Part shown: in pieces, positions 8,966 through 13,556 of the stretch
Layout: each line of letters opens with the position of its first letter
Numbering within the stretch: position 1 is the first letter of the stretch
Source of the DNA: Podila epigama
Taxonomy: Eukaryota > Mortierellomycota > Mortierellomycetes > Mortierellales > Mortierellaceae
Length of the DNA: 13,556 nucleotides
NCBI GenBank assembly: GCA_015679605.1
Contig: JAAAVE010000262.1
Span: forward strand, 4,066 to 17,621
Direction of reading: 5' to 3'
Position numbers and translations under genes: made by a program
The notes under the pieces: model-generated
Told to the model about the DNA's origin: nothing
The model's input: the letters and a program-made list of their open reading frames with translations, nothing else
Database searches by the model: none

Positions 8966-11900
8966 CTATGAGGAGGCTTTTGTCGATGCTTCTGAAGTTG
9001 CTCCTCTTTTTCCTTCCTCACTAGCATTGCTGACTTCACTACTCTCAGCATTCCCTGTTGACTTTAACAAGCTGGCACTTGAATCTTGTCCTTGAACGGT
9101 TCTCAGAACAGGAGCCGTGGCCACGTCCTTGGCACTCGATGTCGACATTCGCTTCTCAGGATGGTGATAGTACACATCGTTAATGCCATTCACCGCAGAC
9201 TGCCTCTTGGAATCCATTGAGCTGCTTTGTGCTGCATCTTCATTTCCTGTCGCCATGATTGCCTCACTTATTGGCGAATATTCCAGGGGTGAACTTATGG
9301 GGCTTGGCCCGCCTGTACAAATACTCGAATCGTCACTGGCAGCTCCATAGCCATCCGCCGCTTGTGGACCGCGAACTGGAGATGGTACTGGAACTGGAAC
9401 TGGAACAGTAGTTGTCGCAGTGGCTCCACTTGCCTCAGTTACATTAGCGTTGCCTTCTCTCGGAATAACGGTCGTGGTGACAACCTCATCATCATTCGGC
9501 CCCGAAACAGTAGTCGGAGGCTTCACAGCATTTGAGCCACTCGATGGGACTGAAGAAGACTTTGTTGGAGTGTCACCGACTGCTGTTTCCGCTGTCTTTA
9601 TCTTGGATTCATTTGTTGTTGGACTGGCTTTATCCGCTGTTGAAGCTTTGGTTGACTCTTTGGTTGCCGCTCCTTTCGATTTGGCTGATGCTGATGTGGA
9701 TGCAGCAGCAGATGCAGGGGCACCTCCTTCTGGCAATGCTTTGGTGGCTTTAGAGGTATTAGCAGGCGCAGAGGCCACAGAGGCAGTGACTGCCTGTGCT
9801 GGTTGTGAATGATCCTCATCCTGGCCTCCACCAACAAGGTTATCACCTTCTTCAAATGATTGTGGTTCATCCGATCCCTGGGTAGGCAACATCAATGGAG
9901 GTCGCGCCAAGGCAGCCTCTAATGAATGGCTGTGATTTTCATCGTCCGAGTCCGAGTCCGAATGTTTGTGGCCAGGTAGATGAGGTCGATGATGATGACG
10001 TCCTCCGATCGCCGACTCCTCATCGTCAGCCGTGTTCTTTCCATCGATAGCCGAAGCTTTCTTGAGAGGAAGCCACAATGTTGGTAAAGGGCCAGCAATC
10101 GCTGGGTGGTTATAATGACGCATGCCAGAGTTGAGTACGCCAGGAAACAATGTCATGGGGGGTTGTCGGTAATCGGTATATCGGTCTGGAATAGCTTGGT
10201 AATCATCATCGTCCACCACACTCTTTGGCATGCGTCGACTTGTACCTCTTGGTGTAATAACGGTGTTTTCAGTTGGTTTTGTTATTGTCACTGCGATACT
10301 GCCGTTTCCACTACTGCTGCCGTGGTTTCCATTAGCTACAGGAGAAGCAGCAGTCGCCTCGGCTGCTACAGACGCTGCTGAATCCCCAAGGACGTCACCA
10401 GAAACAGGCTCTTGAGCTCCATCACCTGAAGCAGTGCCATTAGCAGATCCGGAATGCCCACTGAGGGCTGCAATTTCTTTGGGTCGAAGTAACTCGAGTG
10501 GAATATACCTTGCAGTGTTCTTGTAATGTTCACGAGTCCAGTACCAAAACCAAGCAGTCCCTATGAGTAGAGGCATGACCATGGCACCGAGCATATACGA
10601 CTGCTTGAGCAAAAAGAGACCCAACATGGTTGTCTGATATATGAGCAATCCGAGAATGATGCGGTCGTACACCATGGGCCACATCAAGCCGCCCGACTCG
10701 TTCGGATGGAAGAACACGTAGAGGAGCTGGTACTTGTAGACAAGGATACTCATTCCAAAGTAGATCACTCCAAAGACCAGAATCAAGGGCTGGATGCACG
10801 AGTAAATGAGGACGATCACAAATGTCAGGGTCGAGTTTGAGTAGACGACGCCGTACTTGAGGTCTGGTGGTGCACGGGACTCGGCATAGTCTCGGGGTGT
10901 CTTTGACAGGAACCCCTTGGCAGTTTGGACAATGACCTCTCCGATCTGCAGCAGTTGCACTGGCATCAGACCGATGCCTTTGAGAATAATGTAGTTGACA
11001 AAGAAGGGAGCTACACGCGGCAAAGACGTGGCCAAGATCAGAGCTAGCTCGCCCACGTTATGGTACACTTTGTTGACTGATTGGGCCCAGGTTCCTACAA
11101 TCGTAAAGACCAGGACAACGTTGAAGAGGATAAAGGTGAAGTACTTGTTGTACAATGCGCGTGCTACTTCCGAGTGGGCCTGGATGCCTTGACGCTCACA
11201 GAGAGCCAGAAGAATCTTTGGTACGACAGCCAGGAAGATTGTTACACCGACAGTGGGAAGGAATCCTTGAATCAAGGACTTGATGATAGGGTTCGCCTCA
11301 GCAATGATTGTAATTCCTGGGATCAGTTTTTCCAGCGACTCCAAGTTCAAGAAGGATGAAAACACACCGACTGGACCTGCCCAGAAAAAGATGAGGAAAA
11401 AGACTGTCGTGTTGACCACAATCGAACGAACTCCGAGTTCGCTTGGCGGAATGTTGAGATTGTCCCAGAAAACATCACGAGGTTCCGGTGCCAATGATGT
11501 AACGCATGTCAGAGTCTCCTGAGTGTTGACTGTTTGAGCCAGAATTTGCTATAACAATTGTCAATCAGGAATATGTAGCGTGTCGCGTTAGTCTTTGGGT
11601 CGTTTGATGGCTCTAACTTTCTAACGATTCTTCTCAATGACACTTTGATGCTTTGACAATACCGCTGAAGTCATATCCTCAAAAGTAACGAATCCGATAC
11701 TAGTTTTTGCAAAGATTCTTGACATGCGCATTTTGATCACGGCCTTGTCCAACGTAGCAAGCACCTCACGGCGATGATCAATCGCGTCCACCTTCTTGCC
11801 AAAGAGTCCCAGGAATCCTAGACGCATCGTTGGACGAGGTTTGCCTTGCACAGTGGCACGAAGCAAAGGTGCATTCTCGTCATCCGCACCCTCCTGGGTA

Positions 11901-13401
11901 GTTTCATTTGGCGTTCCTTGTGGCAAAGAATTGCTATTTTCAATACTCCTGTTGTTCTCTGCGTATATGATATCGGGGTCGTAACTGGGAACACCTGAAG
12001 GATTGCCATAATAATCAGTGTAGACCTCTTCTAAAGCTCGAAGGGCATGCTCGCGTTGTTCAATCAACTTTTTGAGTCTCCTGACATGACGACAGACATG
12101 TGCACTCTCGACCGAACCAACACCCAAGGACTCATAAAAGGTAGCCAGGGTCCGGTCATTCTGGAGGTGTGTGGGCAGGCCAATCACCATCACAGTCCTA
12201 TTCGTGGTGGATTTAGCACGCTTGAGCATGTACTTGCGACGGATAGTAATATAGCCCTCGTATGTATGCCAGGCCATGTATAAAGTGAGAAGTGAAAACA
12301 GCCAGGTAAAGGTGAAGCGTGTGAACAGAAGCAAGAGTGTCACTCGCACTGTGTCATCAGTTTCTGGCCTGTAAAAATCATCGTCGTCCATGTCATCGTC
12401 GTCACTTCCAGGGAACGTTGGCAGGCCATTCCTGAGCGAGTAATAGTTGGCAGGCAATATGACGAGCAAACCAGGTACGAGACAAAGAGCGAATACCCTC
12501 AAAGCCATACGATAGAATCGCAACATCTACTCGGGCAATACCCAGTATGGCCAAGAAGGTCAAGAACGTTAGGCTTTTTTTTTTTTTTTTTTTTTTTTTC
12601 ATGACCATGCAGATGGCGCAAAAGGAAAAAAAAAAGAAAGAAAAAAAATCAATCGGCATGGGGTGGTGCAAAATGGTTCTTTACCATAACCGCATCAAGT
12701 CCAACACAGTTCAAAACTTCAGCCTCGGGGATACGCAACAACTGCGGAATCCATCCAAAGAACGTTGACGACAGAACAGGCGGTGTATGTCTATATGACG
12801 ACGTTGAGAAGGGGTTTATGTCAGTCATGTCCAACAAAGCTTTTTTTTTGAACATGAACATCCCTCTTCCAAAGAGGGTTTTTTTATAACTCCATTCTCA
12901 TTCTCACATAAACTTACCGCCGCAGCTTTGTGCGGGGTGCAAACATAGTCACCCATCGCGTGCGTAGGGTACAAAAGGTCAAGAACGCGACCAAGCCCAA
13001 GAAGATTGAAATGGCGACTTGTGTCTTGATACCAGAGGTGTTCTTTGCTGCATGGGGGTCTCCTGTTGTTGTCATTTTTCAACGTCAGGGGGGGAAATAG
13101 GATGACCATGTATGTCAGTTAATATATCTCCTCACCTTCCTTTTCAACGCACGGAATATTGACTGACTGTACCTGGCTTAAGCGTCGTCGAGAGCTCACT
13201 TGCATTCATAGCCGCAATGGCCGAATGGACCCTGTGTACAACATGAGTAGAGAAATGGTAGAATGGTAGAGAGAGAGCAATCAATTGTCTGGAATTTGAA
13301 CACTTGGTTTTTTTCTCCCATGGGCAAACAGTTTTTTTACTCGAACCCTAGACGACTCAGTCTTACGATGGCGATGAAAGAACGGACTGGAGGTGTTCCA
13401 T
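8966..13401 (-). CDS. CSC1/OSCA/TMEM63-family (DUF221) cation channel (6 exons)
   Basis: Spliced model of 1263 aa with exons 13401-13367, 13231-13173, 13062-12918, 12790-12685, 12526-11663 and 11548-8966. Family members form hyperosmolarity- or tension-gated Ca2+-permeable channels. The N-terminal RSN1_TM part has TM0 at about 47-66 followed by APRTKLRRHTPP, TM1 at 122-144 and TM2 at 176-205, with an Asp-rich loop (SDDDDMDDDD) between the last two. The PHM7_cyt cytosolic domain covers about 223-403 (RTVMVIGLP to GFVTFEDMTSA). The DUF221 core starts with LAPEPRDVFW at 422 and carries hydrophobic segments to about 745. A disordered tail of about 500 residues follows, rich in Ser, Thr, Ala and Pro, with VPVPVPV, SDSDSDD and His clusters. 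The TM0-TM2 and PHM7_cyt order is standard, so the exon chain is well supported. Exons 1-2 are less certain: an ATG at 13075 could start exon 3 instead, giving an N-terminus of TTTGDPH. Splices are GT-AG; the last donor is a weak GTATTG. Confidence 0.9.
9387..9406. repeat. ACTGGA hexamer repeat in the channel tail
   Basis: Three ACTGGA units plus two bases encode alternating Val and Pro (VPVPVPV) on the minus strand, within the disordered C-terminal tail of the CSC1-family protein. Confidence 0.85.
9945..9962. repeat. TCCGAG hexamer repeat in the channel tail
   Basis: Two exact TCCGAG units and one TCCGAA encode alternating Ser and Asp (SDSDSDD) on the minus strand, next to a His-rich patch (GGRHHHRPH). 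The acidic serines look like casein-kinase-2-type sites, which is inference only. Confidence 0.85.
12575..12599. repeat. Homopolymer T25 (A25 in the transcript) inside a channel intron
   Basis: A run of 25 T on the plus strand lies within intron 4 of the CSC1-family gene (12527-12684). The pre-mRNA therefore carries an A25 run, about 50 bases upstream of the acceptor. A nearby A-rich stretch at 12625-12648 gives the same intron a T-rich segment upstream of it. Length may be a sequencing artefact. Confidence 0.85.
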
Positions 13402-13556
13402 GACCGAAGTTGTTAACTTTGATCCAACGAAATGCAGTAGTGTGAGGAAATGAATGGGAAGGAAACAAAGGTAAAAGTGAGCGAATGAAGAAGAGAGGGG
13501 ATAAAAAAAGAACATCAAGAATTCGATTTTTTTTTTTTTTTTTTTTACTTCCCCCT
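13402..13556. promoter_or_regulatory. Upstream region of the channel gene
   Basis: These 155 bp precede the preferred CSC1-family start codon and continue beyond the window. On the transcript strand the segment just before the ATG is pyrimidine-rich (TTTACCTTTGTTTCCTTCCC). A T20 run lies at 13527-13546 on the plus strand. No second gene is evident here. Confidence 0.45.

Noticed and set aside
9420-9812. 130-codon plus-strand frame rich in Ala and Val opposite the channel tail
   Set aside because: It is antisense to low-complexity coding sequence of the channel and its hydrophobic composition follows from that.
13150-13440. A separate small minus-strand gene at the right edge reading FRWIKVNNFGHGTPP, then VHSAIAAMNASEL, with a stop near 13151
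   Set aside because: The downstream exon joins in correct phase to the channel gene, and the upstream exon reads as MEHLQSVLSSP in the phase that fits. The alternative frame matches no family I recognise.

Overview
The window is an ordinary-looking piece of fungal nuclear chromosome with four protein-coding genes. The organism is most likely an early-diverging filamentous fungus of the Mucoromycota/Mortierella type. This rests on short GT-AG introns of about 94-158 bp, compact intergenic gaps, many simple-sequence runs and the protein families present; no marker gene confirms it. Nothing prokaryotic is visible: no operon, CRISPR array, transposon, rRNA or tRNA was found.

Layout. (1) Positions 40-2508, minus strand: a five-exon gene for a CRP-type protein with two LIM domains, one at each end of a long disordered middle. 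(2) Positions 2824-4881, minus strand: an intronless alpha/beta-hydrolase-fold protein with an acidic, disordered N-terminus and no serine at the expected nucleophile position. (3) Positions 5327-8747, plus strand: a seven-exon deubiquitinase of the USP16/USP45 class with an N-terminal zinc-finger UBP domain and an intact catalytic triad. (4) Positions 8966-13401, minus strand: a six-exon membrane protein of the CSC1/OSCA/TMEM63 family (DUF221) with a disordered C-terminal tail of about 500 residues.

Genes 2 and 3 are divergent across 445 bp holding GT, GA, CT and CA microsatellites; the last of these, (CA)14, abuts the deubiquitinase start codon. Genes 3 and 4 converge with 218 bp between stop codons. 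Gene 2 is followed by gene 1 in the same direction, 315 bp apart. The exon models were built by hand from splice consensus, reading phase and continuity of protein domains. The first LIM domain and the CSC1 N-terminus lie almost entirely in exons of 23-145 bp, so a scan for long ORFs misses them.

The four products have no evident shared pathway: actin cytoskeleton (LIM), a possible pseudo-hydrolase, ubiquitin removal, and osmo- or mechanosensitive cation conduction. I see no previously undescribed multi-gene system. The best leads are the Ser-to-Gly change in the hydrolase, two acidic-tryptophan (DEWD) motifs in the LIM protein, the microsatellite at the deubiquitinase start, and the long tail and Asp-rich loop of the channel.
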